Origin: Planctomycetota bacterium
GTDB taxonomy: Bacteria; Planctomycetota; Planctomycetia; Pirellulales; Pirellulaceae
Assembly (NCBI GenBank): GCA_026692865.1
Contig: JAPLNI010000058.1
Location: 558,938 to 622,937 of the forward strand
Direction of reading: 5' to 3'
Length of the DNA: 64,000 bases
Of the stretch, positions 33,373-42,599 are shown piece by piece. A program made the position numbers and the translations under genes. The notes beneath the pieces were generated by a model, which was not told the origin of the DNA, made no database searches, and saw only the letters and a program-made list of their open reading frames with translations. Position 1 is the stretch's first letter, and the number at the start of each line of letters is the position of its first letter.

Positions 33373-35448
33373 TTACCGTTGGTTATGCTCACGCCACATC
33401 CAGCGAAGTGTATCGGGCAGGATGACCGCTCCGTTGGTTCCATCATGTCCACCTTCCCCCCAGACCGTCTTGTGATCGTATCCGACAGAGTCAAGAGCTT
33501 CCGCCATCGCCTTGTTAGCAAGAAACCAATTGAATTTTCGGTCAGGATTTTCATGAGCAATGTCCTTGGAGCCGTCCTGAAGAAACACGCGAAGGGGCTT
33601 CTTGGGTGTGTTACGAATCATTTCGGGATACTTGTCACCGCCTCGAATGTAGGTGAAGCTACCGATGTGGCTGATCACTTTGCGAAAGTGATCCGGTCGA
33701 TTCCAGGCGACCGTGAAGGCGCAGATACCTCCTGAACTGGAGCCGCCAATTGCGACCTGATCAGGATCTTTGGTCAGGTTCACGGTCTTGCCGACTTCGG
33801 GAATGATTTCTTCTAAGAGAAATCGAGCATAGAGATCTGACAATGTGTCGTATTCAATGCTGCGGTTCTTTGGCTTGGGATTGGCTTTACCATCGACCGG
33901 AATATCGCCGGGATCAACGAAGATGCCGATCATGGGTGGCAAGTCTCCTTGATGGATGAGGTTGTCGAGCACCGTGGGAACTTTAAACTGCCCAACGAAC
34001 TTCCCACCGTCCTGCCAGATGATCATCGCGGTGGGCTTTTCTTTCTGATATTGGGCGGGAACATAGACCCAGTAGTTGCGGACCGTTCCAGGATAGATTT
34101 GACTGAGCCACTCGTGCTTGGTGATCAAGCCTTTGGGAACACCCGGCTGAGGCAGGGAGTCTGGCCCGTATTCGTAGATCGCTTTCGTTGCCCCGGTCGG
34201 CCTATTCTCGGCGGGCAGCGGTTCCAGTCTTCCCTCGGCGCGAAATTGTGTAACGAGCCGCTGATGGATGCCGGTGAGTAGCGGAGGGAACTCGGCGTAG
34301 GCGGTGCCGTCAGGTTTGAGCAAGCCTTGTTTCAACATGCCGGTCGGCAGTGGCTGGTCCATATACTGGCATTTGAAGTAGCCGAGGAAGTAAGGCAATG
34401 AGAAGACCCCGCGCAGGTAGGCTTCATAGGTGACGGCAGCTTCGGACGGGGTCGGTAGCTGCTGCCACATCGTTACCGAATGTTCGGGGGTGGGATAGCT
34501 GAGAGTCCAGTCGCTGATCACGATTGGCTTCTTAGTGATTCGGTGGATTGCATCATATTTGTCGGCGCTGAAGATCTTCTCACCGGAGGGTTGGATCGAA
34601 ATGACATCGACGACCTTCGCTGCCTCTTCAAGAACTTCGATGGGCGTATTGAACCCATTGAATCGCTCGCCAAAGATTAGTCGCTTTGAGTCGTGTTCGC
34701 GAAAAGCCGACGCAGACTCAGTGTACAGCTCGCGGGCAATCAATCGCAGGAAGTCAGCATCTTCGTGAGGTCCGTCCGCTTTGAGAAAGGCTTCGTATCG
34801 CTGCCTTCCTGGTGCGGCATCAGGAAGAGCACGGATAAAATCGACCCAATGGACGCCGAAGCGTTTCTTGGCCGCTTCCAAGCCCCATGGTGGAATGTCG
34901 CTCCACCAGTATCCGATGCAGTTGGGGTGCTCACGACAGAGTTCACAGAGCAATCGTGCCTTCTCTCGCAAGCGCGCCTTGAATGCAGGGTCGAACACAT
35001 CCTCAAAGCGTGAGGCTGGGTCGTTGCTACCGAAAGCCGGTAGGGCTTCATTGCCGACGAAGCGGTCCATGCCGGCCACAAATGGAAACTCGCCCTTCAT
35101 ACGCTCCAGGAAACCAATGACGATCTGACGCCATGCCTGCGGGTCCGCCACCGCTTGTCCCCAAGTATCAAAACCGACGGCGACAGTATTTATCCCAAAA
35201 CCGCGCAGATCACTCACAATTTGTGATTCACGTCGATTACGCTCTGCGACGGCAACCGGCTTTACGCCTCCCTCAGACATTGCGAGGCTCGCATGCGAGA
35301 TCCCCAGGACCATGAATGGCTTGCCCTCTGGAGTGAGCAGACACGTTCGCCCCTCACGCTCTCCCACAGTCCAAGAGCCAGATTGGGCAAAGACCAAAGA
35401 GGACTGTAAGAAAAGATAACAAGCAAAAAGAAGAGGGATGGTTTTCAT
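33373..35448 (-). CDS. Agarase-like TIM barrel fused to an esterase D-type alpha/beta hydrolase
   Basis: A 691-aa secreted protein (signal peptide 1-21). Residues 22-410 match the agarase-like protein at 12630-13754 almost block for block: WTVGEREGRTCLLTPEGKPF, NCIGYWWSDIPPW, RLIFGERFNGF with E261, and VISDWTLSYPTPEHSVTMW. Residues 430-691 are an esterase with nucleophile S571 in GGSSSGG, a likely Asp near 625 and catalytic H668 in GEGGHDG. A glycosidase-esterase fusion could remove acyl groups and cleave the backbone of one polysaccharide. Domain identities are clear; the substrate is unknown. Confidence 0.82.
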   Translation of the reverse strand: MKTIPLLFACYLFLQSSLVFAQSGSWTVGEREGRTCLLTPEGKPFMVLGISHASLAMSEGGVKPVAVAERNRRESQIVSDLRGFGINTVAVGFDTWGQAVADPQAWRQIVIGFLERMKGEFPFVAGMDRFVGNEALPAFGSNDPASRFEDVFDPAFKARLREKARLLCELCREHPNCIGYWWSDIPPWGLEAAKKRFGVHWVDFIRALPDAAPGRQRYEAFLKADGPHEDADFLRLIARELYTESASAFREHDSKRLIFGERFNGFNTPIEVLEEAAKVVDVISIQPSGEKIFSADKYDAIHRITKKPIVISDWTLSYPTPEHSVTMWQQLPTPSEAAVTYEAYLRGVFSLPYFLGYFKCQYMDQPLPTGMLKQGLLKPDGTAYAEFPPLLTGIHQRLVTQFRAEGRLEPLPAENRPTGATKAIYEYGPDSLPQPGVPKGLITKHEWLSQIYPGTVRNYWVYVPAQYQKEKPTAMIIWQDGGKFVGQFKVPTVLDNLIHQGDLPPMIGIFVDPGDIPVDGKANPKPKNRSIEYDTLSDLYARFLLEEIIPEVGKTVNLTKDPDQVAIGGSSSGGICAFTVAWNRPDHFRKVISHIGSFTYIRGGDKYPEMIRNTPKKPLRVFLQDGSKDIAHENPDRKFNWFLANKAMAEALDSVGYDHKTVWGEGGHDGTNGAVILPDTLRWMWREHNQR

Positions 35449-35466
35449 GTGAAGTCTTTCTCGACT

Positions 35467-36909
35467 TTATGAGATGAGTTCCGCAATGGGCTGCCCGCCA
35501 ATTTGGCTGAGCTGTTTGAAACGACCGCTGTGGAAGTAGGTCAGTTTATTATCGTCGAGGCCAAGCAGGCATAGCATCGTGACATGAAAGTCGCGCAGGT
35601 GATGCACGCACTCGACAGCCTTGCCGCCAACATCGTCAGTCGCGCCGACGTAGCGGCCACCCTGTACGCCACCGCCAGCCAACATTACGTTCATTGCCTC
35701 GGGATTATGATCGCGACCTGGGACGACTTTACCGCTTCTCATACCGTTATCAGGCGAACGCCCGAACTCGCCGCAGCAGACGACAAGCGTGCTGTCGAGA
35801 AGGCCACGTTGTTTGAGGTCGGCGAGCAGGCCAGCGACGGGTTTGTCCACGACGGCAAGTGCCTTTCCGTGATTATCGGCGATGCCGTCGTGAGCATCCC
35901 AATCGCCTTTGATCACTTGAACGAAGCGCGTTCCGGCCTCAATCAATTTCCGCGCGAGTAGGCATTTGCGTCCGTAGCTATCGGTCGGCTCTTTACCGAT
36001 GCCGTAAAGCTCGCGAATGTACTCCGGTTCGTTATCCAAGTTGACTAGGTCTGGCACGCTGGCTTGCATACGAAAAGCGAGTTCGTAGCTTTCGATACGG
36101 GCGCGCAGTTTCCCTGCATAGGGATGATCGGTGTCGAACTGCTTTTGAAACTCGGCATCGAGTCCGCCGAGTGTATCGAGCATTCGTCGCTGACTTTCCG
36201 ATGTAACGCCAGCGCGGGGTTCGAGGTCCAGGATGGGTGCGCCTTGCGAACGCAAGGGTGTGCCTTGCAATTGCGCCGGTAGATAACCGCTCGACCAGTT
36301 TGCCGGTCCACCTTGCGGGGCTGCTTCGGGAAGGACAACAAAGGCGGGTAGATTTTGGTTCTCGGTTCCTAAACCATAGGTGACCCAGGAGCCGATTGCC
36401 GGTTCGCCGCCGAAGCGACTGCCGGTGTTGAAGTGCAAGCAGGCTTCGGGATGATTGACCGAATCGACGGTGAGGCCGCGATAGATGCACAATTCGTCTG
36501 CCATCTTTGCGAGATGCGACAGTCGATCACAAAACCACAGACCGCTCTGGCCGTGTTGAGCGAACTCGAATGGACTTGGTACGAAGTAGCGCTTTCCACC
36601 GGCCATGCCCGAGACGAATTTGCCTTGGCGCACAAATTCCTGTCCTTCCATCTCCTTCAACTTTGGCTTTGGATCAAAGGTATCGATGTGCGAAGGGCCG
36701 CCTTCCATGAAAAGAAAAATGCATGACTTGGCTTTGGCTGGTAAATGCGCTGGTCGAGGAGCAAGCGGGTCACTCGCTGCGTCGGCGCGCAGCTCATCTT
36801 GCAAAATTGCATTCAACGCAACCATGCCCAGTCCAGCCCCCAGGCCGTGAAACATTTCGCGACGGCTGATCCAACTGGTTTGTCCGCAAGGAAATTTTGC
36901 TCTGCTCAT
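35467..36909 (-). CDS. DUF1501 protein, Tat-exported
   Basis: A 480-aa protein with a twin-arginine signal (R16-R17 in WISRREMFHGLG). DUF1501 hallmarks: FLFMEGGPSHIDTFDPKP, SYGLGTENQNLPAFVVLPE, VCCGEFGRSPDNGM, GRDHNPEAMNVMLAGGGVQG and the closing LLGLDDNKLTYFHSGR. The fold belongs to the alkaline-phosphatase superfamily, although the usual nucleophile cannot be assigned by eye. Its start overlaps the PSCyt1-PSD1 gene stop by ATGA (36906-36909), so the pair is translationally coupled and probably functions together in the periplasm. Confidence 0.92.
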   Translation of the reverse strand: MSRAKFPCGQTSWISRREMFHGLGAGLGMVALNAILQDELRADAASDPLAPRPAHLPAKAKSCIFLFMEGGPSHIDTFDPKPKLKEMEGQEFVRQGKFVSGMAGGKRYFVPSPFEFAQHGQSGLWFCDRLSHLAKMADELCIYRGLTVDSVNHPEACLHFNTGSRFGGEPAIGSWVTYGLGTENQNLPAFVVLPEAAPQGGPANWSSGYLPAQLQGTPLRSQGAPILDLEPRAGVTSESQRRMLDTLGGLDAEFQKQFDTDHPYAGKLRARIESYELAFRMQASVPDLVNLDNEPEYIRELYGIGKEPTDSYGRKCLLARKLIEAGTRFVQVIKGDWDAHDGIADNHGKALAVVDKPVAGLLADLKQRGLLDSTLVVCCGEFGRSPDNGMRSGKVVPGRDHNPEAMNVMLAGGGVQGGRYVGATDDVGGKAVECVHHLRDFHVTMLCLLGLDDNKLTYFHSGRFKQLSQIGGQPIAELIS

Positions 36910-39641
36910 GGTAGGTAAAGAAATTCGCTGGTGTTGAAGAGGACTAGGCAGAGATCTGCGAGAGCGCGCGTCTGGGCGCTGGCGTCTTCGGGCTGGAGGT
37001 CGGGGATGTAGTCAGCGGCGTAGTCCGGCTCGATTTTGGAAACGGCGGCGACTTGATCGCGAATACTAGACTTTGCGGGCGGATACTGGCGATGATGTTC
37101 AAGCTGCGCGGCGAGATAGGCTCGGCAGCGTTCCAATTCATGCGTGCTCGGCTGGCGACCGTAGATCGCAAGATAGGCACTGCCGATACGTGTGCCGTCG
37201 TCGCTCTGCTCATGGGAGAGGTTCGTCGCGAAGGCCAGCGCGCGGTCATTCGGGAAGTCGCCGTTCATCATCGTGAAGGCTTGCGGCACGACGATACTCT
37301 CATTGCGGCGCTCGCAGGATAGTTCATTGGGTGGCTGGTCGAAGACCTCCATCCACGGGTCACGTCGACTGCGCATTTGGAACGTGTAAACAGAGCGTCG
37401 GTTGCGCTCAGCAGGCGTGAGGGCCGGACGATAGGGTATGTCGATGCCGGACATCAATCGTACGGGCGCGAGTGCCGCGTCCCAGTTCATCTGCTGGCGA
37501 GCAGGTGGGCCACCTGGTTGGAAATTCAACTCACCCGAAACCATGAGCATCGCATCGCGCAGTTCCTCGGCAGTGAGTCGCCGCATCGGGAAAGTGGCCA
37601 GCCATTTGCCCTCGGGGTCGACTTTCGCGAGCTGTTCAGGTTGCGGATGATGCAGGCTGCGGCGATAGGCTGCTGAGGTGACGATAAGTTCATCGAGTTT
37701 CTTGATCGACCAGCCATTGTCGATGAACCAACCCGCGAGCCAATCAAGCAATTCCGGATGCGTCGGCTTCGAGCCTTTCACGCCGAAGTTGTTCGGAGTG
37801 GTGACGAGCGGATGACCACCGAAATGCCAACCCCATACTCGGTTCACGATGACTCGCGCGGTGAGCGGATGACGTGAGTCGGCAATCCACGATGCCAATG
37901 CCAGGCGACGTCTATCAAGCGATGGAGCTATCTCTGGAGTTTCAAATGTTCCGCTGGAGAATCCGCTGATGATGCTGAGCACGGCAGGTTGCACCTCCTC
38001 GGCCGGGTCGGCGAGCGAACCTCGCCGCAGCAGATTCACGGTCATGACATCGCCCTTGCGTTTGTCAACCGCGGGCGGTGGATTACTTGGCTTCTCCGAG
38101 CCGGAGTTTCGAGGTGGCCCATCATAAACGCCCATAACGAGCGGCTCGTAGGCTTTTGGCCAGCGTTCCATGCGACGCTGGGCTGCCTTGTTAACACCTT
38201 TCTTTTCGCTGGAGTTCTCGGCAAGTTTCTTCGTCCTCTCCTGCGCGGTCTTCAACTGTGCCACCGCCTTCTCTTCTTCCGGAAGAAAGGGTGCTTCCAA
38301 ATCAGCGAATTGCGCGGGCGCGAAGATCGCTTGCATCGAATAATAATCACGCGTCGGAAGCGGGTCGAACTTATGATCGTGGCATCGGAAGCAGCTCATC
38401 TCCAATCCGAGAAAACTATTGCCAACCGCGTTCACAACATCATCGAGCCATTGCTGCCGAGTTTCCGCTGCAACAGCCATACTGGTATGTTCCCAAGGCC
38501 CAAGCCGCAGGAAGGTGGTCGCCACCAGCAAGTCCGAGGACGCTGTAGCTTCCTTTTCTTTCGACGCGATGATTTCATCGCCCGCAATCTGTTCCTTGAT
38601 GAATTGATCGAAAGGTTTGTCTTGATTGAAACTGCGGACCACATAATCGCGATAGCGCCAAGCATTAGGCCTCTCGAAGTCGTTCGCAAACCCTGCCGTG
38701 TCCGCATAACGTACGACATCGAGCCAACGCCGCGCCATCTGCTCACCGTAGTGTTGTGATTCGAGCAAGCGATGAACGAGGCGTTCGTAGGCGTTTCGAT
38801 TTCCCTCTCTGCATTCCTCTTGAAACTTCTCCACCTCGTCCGCAGTCGCAGGCAGACCGGTCATGTCGAGCGTAAGTCGTCGCACAAGCGAACGTGCATC
38901 TGCTTCGAGTGCGGGCGACAATTTTTGAGTTGCAAGTTTATCGGCGATGAACGCATCGATCGGATGCGATTCGCCGTTTTCCGGAACGTTCACTTGGGCG
39001 AGAGGTTTGTAAGCCCAAAGGTCCTCCTCTGCATAGCGACGTTCCGTCCAATCCGTCGAGAGGCCGCCGCTGGTCTTCACTACCACCCCTTTTTCAGAGG
39101 ACCACTTGTCGGGTTGCTTCAGCAACTCGGCCATGCGAGCAGCATCGGGCCACGGAGCGCCGGCCGAGATCCAGTCCTTGATATAAGCAGTTTGTATCGC
39201 ATCGAGCTTGTCGTTGTCCTTCGGCGGCATCGCCTGCCATTCGTCGTGAGTGCGCAAGACGGACAGATAGAGCGGGCTCTCGCCCGGCTTTCCCGGCACG
39301 ATGGCCGGCTGCTCACTCTCGCCTCCCTTGAGCAATCCCGACAGTGTCCGCATGTCGAGGTCACCGTTGAGTTTTGCTTCATCATCACCATGGCAAGCGA
39401 GACATTTTTCCTTCAGCAACGGCTGAACCCGCCTCGCAAACAACGCCTCGCCATCCTCCGCCGCCGCGAGCGGCAAGGCGAGCGGAAGTGAACCTAATGA
39501 AACAAGGACATAAAGAGACAATGAGATGGGGCTGCGAAGCCACGAAGGGAAACAACGTGACGGGGAGACACCTCCCGCGACCGCGCTCCCTGTCTGATTT
39601 TCTAAAAGTCTCATAGTCTGATTGTCGCCTTTTCTCATCAT
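36906..39641 (-). CDS. Secreted PSCyt1-PSCyt2-PSD1 diheme-type protein; octamer-repeat N-terminus
   Basis: A 911-aa protein. PSCyt1 carries heme motif CLACH (80-84), PSCyt2/DUF1549 includes GERARRWLDVVRYADT-like text, and a second [18 protein letters not shown] heme/linker motif follows. PSD1/DUF1553 is C-terminal (VIVNRVWGWHFGG; RRLTAEELRDAML). The N-terminus is unusual: MMRKGDNQTMRLLENQTG is encoded by six degenerate octamers. The signal-peptide core ISLSLYVLVSLG (39-50) is encoded by an inverted octamer array. The start overlaps the ThuA gene stop by ATGA. It is the coupled partner of the following DUF1501 gene. The role is presumably a periplasmic oxidoreductase, but it is uncharacterised. 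Confidence 0.9.
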   Translation of the reverse strand: MMRKGDNQTMRLLENQTGSAVAGGVSPSRCFPSWLRSPISLSLYVLVSLGSLPLALPLAAAEDGEALFARRVQPLLKEKCLACHGDDEAKLNGDLDMRTLSGLLKGGESEQPAIVPGKPGESPLYLSVLRTHDEWQAMPPKDNDKLDAIQTAYIKDWISAGAPWPDAARMAELLKQPDKWSSEKGVVVKTSGGLSTDWTERRYAEEDLWAYKPLAQVNVPENGESHPIDAFIADKLATQKLSPALEADARSLVRRLTLDMTGLPATADEVEKFQEECREGNRNAYERLVHRLLESQHYGEQMARRWLDVVRYADTAGFANDFERPNAWRYRDYVVRSFNQDKPFDQFIKEQIAGDEIIASKEKEATASSDLLVATTFLRLGPWEHTSMAVAAETRQQWLDDVVNAVGNSFLGLEMSCFRCHDHKFDPLPTRDYYSMQAIFAPAQFADLEAPFLPEEEKAVAQLKTAQERTKKLAENSSEKKGVNKAAQRRMERWPKAYEPLVMGVYDGPPRNSGSEKPSNPPPAVDKRKGDVMTVNLLRRGSLADPAEEVQPAVLSIISGFSSGTFETPEIAPSLDRRRLALASWIADSRHPLTARVIVNRVWGWHFGGHPLVTTPNNFGVKGSKPTHPELLDWLAGWFIDNGWSIKKLDELIVTSAAYRRSLHHPQPEQLAKVDPEGKWLATFPMRRLTAEELRDAMLMVSGELNFQPGGPPARQQMNWDAALAPVRLMSGIDIPYRPALTPAERNRRSVYTFQMRSRRDPWMEVFDQPPNELSCERRNESIVVPQAFTMMNGDFPNDRALAFATNLSHEQSDDGTRIGSAYLAIYGRQPSTHELERCRAYLAAQLEHHRQYPPAKSSIRDQVAAVSKIEPDYAADYIPDLQPEDASAQTRALADLCLVLFNTSEFLYLP
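39497..39528. repeat. Octamer repeat array B (consensus ATGAGACA on the plus strand)
   Basis: Four degenerate octamers in register (ATGAAACA, AGGACATA, AAGAGACA, ATGAGATG). On the coding strand they encode the hydrophobic core of the PSCyt1-PSD1 signal peptide. The array is inverted relative to array A (39591-39638), with about 60 bp between that contains a GGGAG/CTCCC hairpin. Confidence 0.65.
39591..39638. repeat. Octamer repeat array A (consensus TGTCTSAT on the plus strand)
   Basis: Six octamers in perfect register: TGTCTGAT, TTTCTAAA, AGTCTCAT, AGTCTGAT, TGTCGCCT, TTTCTCAT. It overlaps the start codon of the PSCyt1-PSD1 gene and encodes its first 16 residues. It forms an inverted pair with array B. 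Confidence 0.8.
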
Positions 39642-40438
39642 CTCCCCGCCGCCCACTTGATACCTTCGAGCACGTGCTGCCGCGCGAAGGGCGTGCTGAG
39701 CGAGCGCAGATCGTGGCCGAATTCGGTGTAGAAAAATCGACCGCCCGTCGCCGGCTTGTGCGTCCATGCGATGGGATGATCCGCTCCCATCGCTTGGCCG
39801 CCGCGCGTTTTGAAATGATCGCGGACCGGCTCGTAGGTCGCCTCATCCACACGCAGGAGCACCTGAAAACCGGGCAAGCCAGTCACGCTGCGATCGTGAT
39901 TCGTCCAGTCCGCCTCGATCCAAAACTCCGCCGACTGGCCTTTCACGGACGGGTGATCCTTCGCCGCCGGATCGACGAGCACTTTCGCTTTAAGAAAGTC
40001 CGAGTCGCTGTTGAAATCGCAGCCGCCGAGTTGATTCAGCCACGGCCAGCCGGTCTGATGTACCAGCGCCGCGTGTAATCCGACGATGCCCTTCTTCCCA
40101 CTCGTAAACCACTTCTCGACCGACTTGCGCTGCTCTTCGGGAATGACCTTTTCGAGTTCGTTGGCGTTGTTGAGCAGAAGCACGTCATATTTCGCGAGTA
40201 CCTTCGGCATCAGGTCTTTTGGGTGCTCGGTGATGTCCACTTCGATCCCGTGCTCGTGCCCGAGCAGCACCAGCCAGCGATTGATGCCAGGGATGTCGGG
40301 GTGGCGATAAAACCCGGTGTCGGAATAGACGAGCACCTTCAAGCCCGGGCCGGGTGTGGCGGGCGTCCCAGGCTCATGGGCGAAAGCTGCACATGTCGTA
40401 GCGAATATCAAAATCGTGAGGGAGAGAAGAAGTTTCAT
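39638..40438 (-). CDS. Secreted ThuA-domain protein
   Basis: A 266-aa protein with a Sec signal peptide (cleaved near AFA-HE, residue 20). The ThuA fold shows in LKVLVYSDTGFYRHPDIPG, KYDVLLLNNANE, KKGIVGLHAALVHQTGWPWL and GRFFYTEFGHDLRSLSTP. The last segment is the typical ThuA ending, in which a promoter-like GH(D/N) motif precedes the final helix. It probably acts on a keto-sugar or related product. Its stop overlaps the start of the PSCyt1-PSD1 gene by ATGA, so the two are coupled. Confidence 0.88.
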   Translation of the reverse strand: MKLLLSLTILIFATTCAAFAHEPGTPATPGPGLKVLVYSDTGFYRHPDIPGINRWLVLLGHEHGIEVDITEHPKDLMPKVLAKYDVLLLNNANELEKVIPEEQRKSVEKWFTSGKKGIVGLHAALVHQTGWPWLNQLGGCDFNSDSDFLKAKVLVDPAAKDHPSVKGQSAEFWIEADWTNHDRSVTGLPGFQVLLRVDEATYEPVRDHFKTRGGQAMGADHPIAWTHKPATGGRFFYTEFGHDLRSLSTPFARQHVLEGIKWAAGR

Positions 40439-40502
40439 GGGGTAATTTGTAGGATTAGCTATGGAATCAAATAAAATAGAGGTTACTTTTCCGCGGGCCC
40501 TT

Positions 40503-41831
40503 TCACACCGCCTCGAAGCCCTTCACACCAGCGGAGTTGCTGCTACCAAAGGTATCGGTCTCCACGCCCATGTGTTGGGCGAGGGAGACGAAGAGATTGG
40601 CCAGGCGAGTATTGTTATTGGGATCGAAGGCGAGATGCTGGCCGTGCTTGAAGCCACCACCGGCGACCAGCAGGGGCAGATTAACATAGTCATGGGCGTT
40701 GGCGTTGCCGAGATTGGAGCCGATGAGAACTGCGGTCTGCTCGAGCAGCGAGATGCCCCCTTCTTGTGTGTTTTTAAGTCGAAGCAAGAAGTCTTTAAAG
40801 GCCTCCAACTCCGCCATCTCCACGAGCTTGAGCTGCGCAAGTTTTTCGTCTTGCTTGCCGTGATGACTAAGTCCGTGATGCGGTTCGCTAACTCCATCAA
40901 CAACCGGCACATTAACGCAGCCTAGATTGTAGGTGGCAACACGCGTCGAATCGGTCTGAATGGCGAGGAAGATGAGTTCGTTCATCAGCCGCGTACGACC
41001 GATGAGGTCGTCCAGGTCGGAAACATCTTTAAGCGGTTTGACGGGGACCTTAGGCTTAGGGATCTGCGACCAAGCCTTGCTGGATTGCATTCGTTTTTCC
41101 AGGGACCGCACGGAGGTGAAGTACTCATCGAGCTTCTCTTGGTCGCGCTTGCCGAGTTCATTGGAGAGTCTGCCAGCCTGCATACCGACGGCATCGAGGA
41201 TGCTCTTGCCGCGCGCGAGGCTCTTGGTCTGTTCGGCCATCTCTTCAGGAGTGCCGTCGAGGAATAGCTGTTGGAATAGACGCGCGGGTGATTTCTCGGC
41301 GGGGATGTTCACGCCGGTGGCGTTCCAGGCCAGCGATTGACCGGAGAAGCCGCCATTGGTGAGCGCAAGATACGGCGCGCGGGTGTCGCCGCCCACAGCG
41401 TTAGCCATCACCTGATCGATCGAGATACTGTTCTTGAATCCCGGCAGGCCAGGAAACCGGGCGGAGGTGAGCCACGTGTAGGCCGACGAATGCCCGCAGT
41501 TGCCGTTTTGCTGGGGATGGCCCAGTCCCTGAAAGACCGTAAAGTCGTTGCGCAGTTCCTTCAGCACTTCCAGATACGGCGAAAGCTCGTAGTCACGTCC
41601 GGTGCTGGTAAGCTTGGGGAAGAACGATGACTGGATGAATCCAAAAGGCGCATTGAACGCGACGAAGCGGCGCGGTGCCTTCGGTGTCTGAGTGGCGGCG
41701 CGAGCGAAGTTCGGCAACATCGACTCAAGCAGCGGAAGACTCAGACCGACTCCGACACCTTTCAGCAGCGTGCGGCGTGACAGTGGTGAGCGTGTTGTAG
41801 CGTAGGGAGCCGATATACGTTGGTCGTTCAT
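40503..41831 (-). CDS. DUF1552 protein, Tat-exported
   Basis: A 442-aa DUF1552 protein with a twin-arginine signal (R19-R20 in LSRRTLLKGVG). Hallmarks: HPQQNGNCGHSSAYTWL, SISIDQVMANAVGG, TDSTRVATYNLGC, EPHHGLSHHGKQDEKLAQ, IGSNLGNANAHDYVNLPLLV and AGGGFKHGQHLAFD. It lies between a LamG/DUF1080-like gene and the ThuA gene. It is one of two DUF1552 proteins within 3 kb, both downstream of two PSD-type genes (43894 and 46400), suggesting a doubled partner set. Confidence 0.92.
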   Translation of the reverse strand: MNDQRISAPYATTRSPLSRRTLLKGVGVGLSLPLLESMLPNFARAATQTPKAPRRFVAFNAPFGFIQSSFFPKLTSTGRDYELSPYLEVLKELRNDFTVFQGLGHPQQNGNCGHSSAYTWLTSARFPGLPGFKNSISIDQVMANAVGGDTRAPYLALTNGGFSGQSLAWNATGVNIPAEKSPARLFQQLFLDGTPEEMAEQTKSLARGKSILDAVGMQAGRLSNELGKRDQEKLDEYFTSVRSLEKRMQSSKAWSQIPKPKVPVKPLKDVSDLDDLIGRTRLMNELIFLAIQTDSTRVATYNLGCVNVPVVDGVSEPHHGLSHHGKQDEKLAQLKLVEMAELEAFKDFLLRLKNTQEGGISLLEQTAVLIGSNLGNANAHDYVNLPLLVAGGGFKHGQHLAFDPNNNTRLANLFVSLAQHMGVETDTFGSSNSAGVKGFEAV

Positions 41832-41861
41832 GGTTTTCTCGAAATAAGTTAGAAGAAGGAA

Positions 41862-42599
41862 TTACTTTGAAGTGATGTTGGCTTTGCGATCTTGCCAACC
41901 TGGATCGGGTTGAGCACTCCAGATGCGGACGTTGTCGAGATAAGCGACAGGGTCCTGCACGATGAAGCGAGGGCCTTGTTTCGTGTGCTCCGCAGGATCG
42001 ACCCCCACTCCGTACAAGATGGATTTGCCATCCAGGCTGACCAGCATCTCTGCGTCATAGATCTCGATGGTAGCTGTATGCCAATTGCCATCGTCTAGCT
42101 TCACCGTTTTGCGATCCAGTTCCTGACTCTTCGTCGTCTTTCCCATCCCCGATGAGCGTTTAAGTTTCGCTTCCGTGGGCGAAAAACTGATTGCGGCGAC
42201 GTGCTCGCGATAGCCCGTTTCGTGATTGAATAAGACACCGATCGACTTTGCACCATCGAGCTTGAAGTCGAACTGGATGATCGCCCGATCCACGTCAAAA
42301 TCTTTCTTTGGAGCCAGTGTGGAATGATGTTTCCCGACTTCCGTCTCGCCCTTCATCATCCCGTCGACGAGCGTCCATGTCTTAATGAACTCCTTCCACT
42401 TGTCTGTGAATGCAGGTCCAGAAAAATCGTCCTCTGCGATCAGCGCACCGCGTTTCACCATGAACAGCGGACTTTCAGCCTTCGAGGCAGGGACCGACTT
42501 GTCCTGCGGTTCTGCTGCAAAGAGTGGCGTTGGGCTCGTCGCGATCAAGATCGTGAGCAGTCCGATTAGCCTTGGGTTGGTTATGATCCGAGTGTTCAT
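41862..42599 (-). CDS. Secreted LamG/DUF1080-like jelly-roll protein
   Basis: A 245-aa protein with a Sec signal peptide (hydrophobic residues 9-28, cleaved near LFA-AE). The rest fits a concanavalin-like jelly roll: LIAEDDFSGPAFTDKWKEF, TWTLVDGMMKGETEVG, RAIIQFDFKLDGAKSIGVLF, WHTATIEIYDAEMLVSLDGK and VAYLDNVRIWSAQP. This is the pattern of DUF1080 or family 16-like lectin folds; catalytic residues are not evident, so it may be a carbohydrate-binding protein. Its start overlaps the DUF1552 stop by ATGA. Confidence 0.7.
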   Translation of the reverse strand: MNTRIITNPRLIGLLTILIATSPTPLFAAEPQDKSVPASKAESPLFMVKRGALIAEDDFSGPAFTDKWKEFIKTWTLVDGMMKGETEVGKHHSTLAPKKDFDVDRAIIQFDFKLDGAKSIGVLFNHETGYREHVAAISFSPTEAKLKRSSGMGKTTKSQELDRKTVKLDDGNWHTATIEIYDAEMLVSLDGKSILYGVGVDPAEHTKQGPRFIVQDPVAYLDNVRIWSAQPDPGWQDRKANITSK

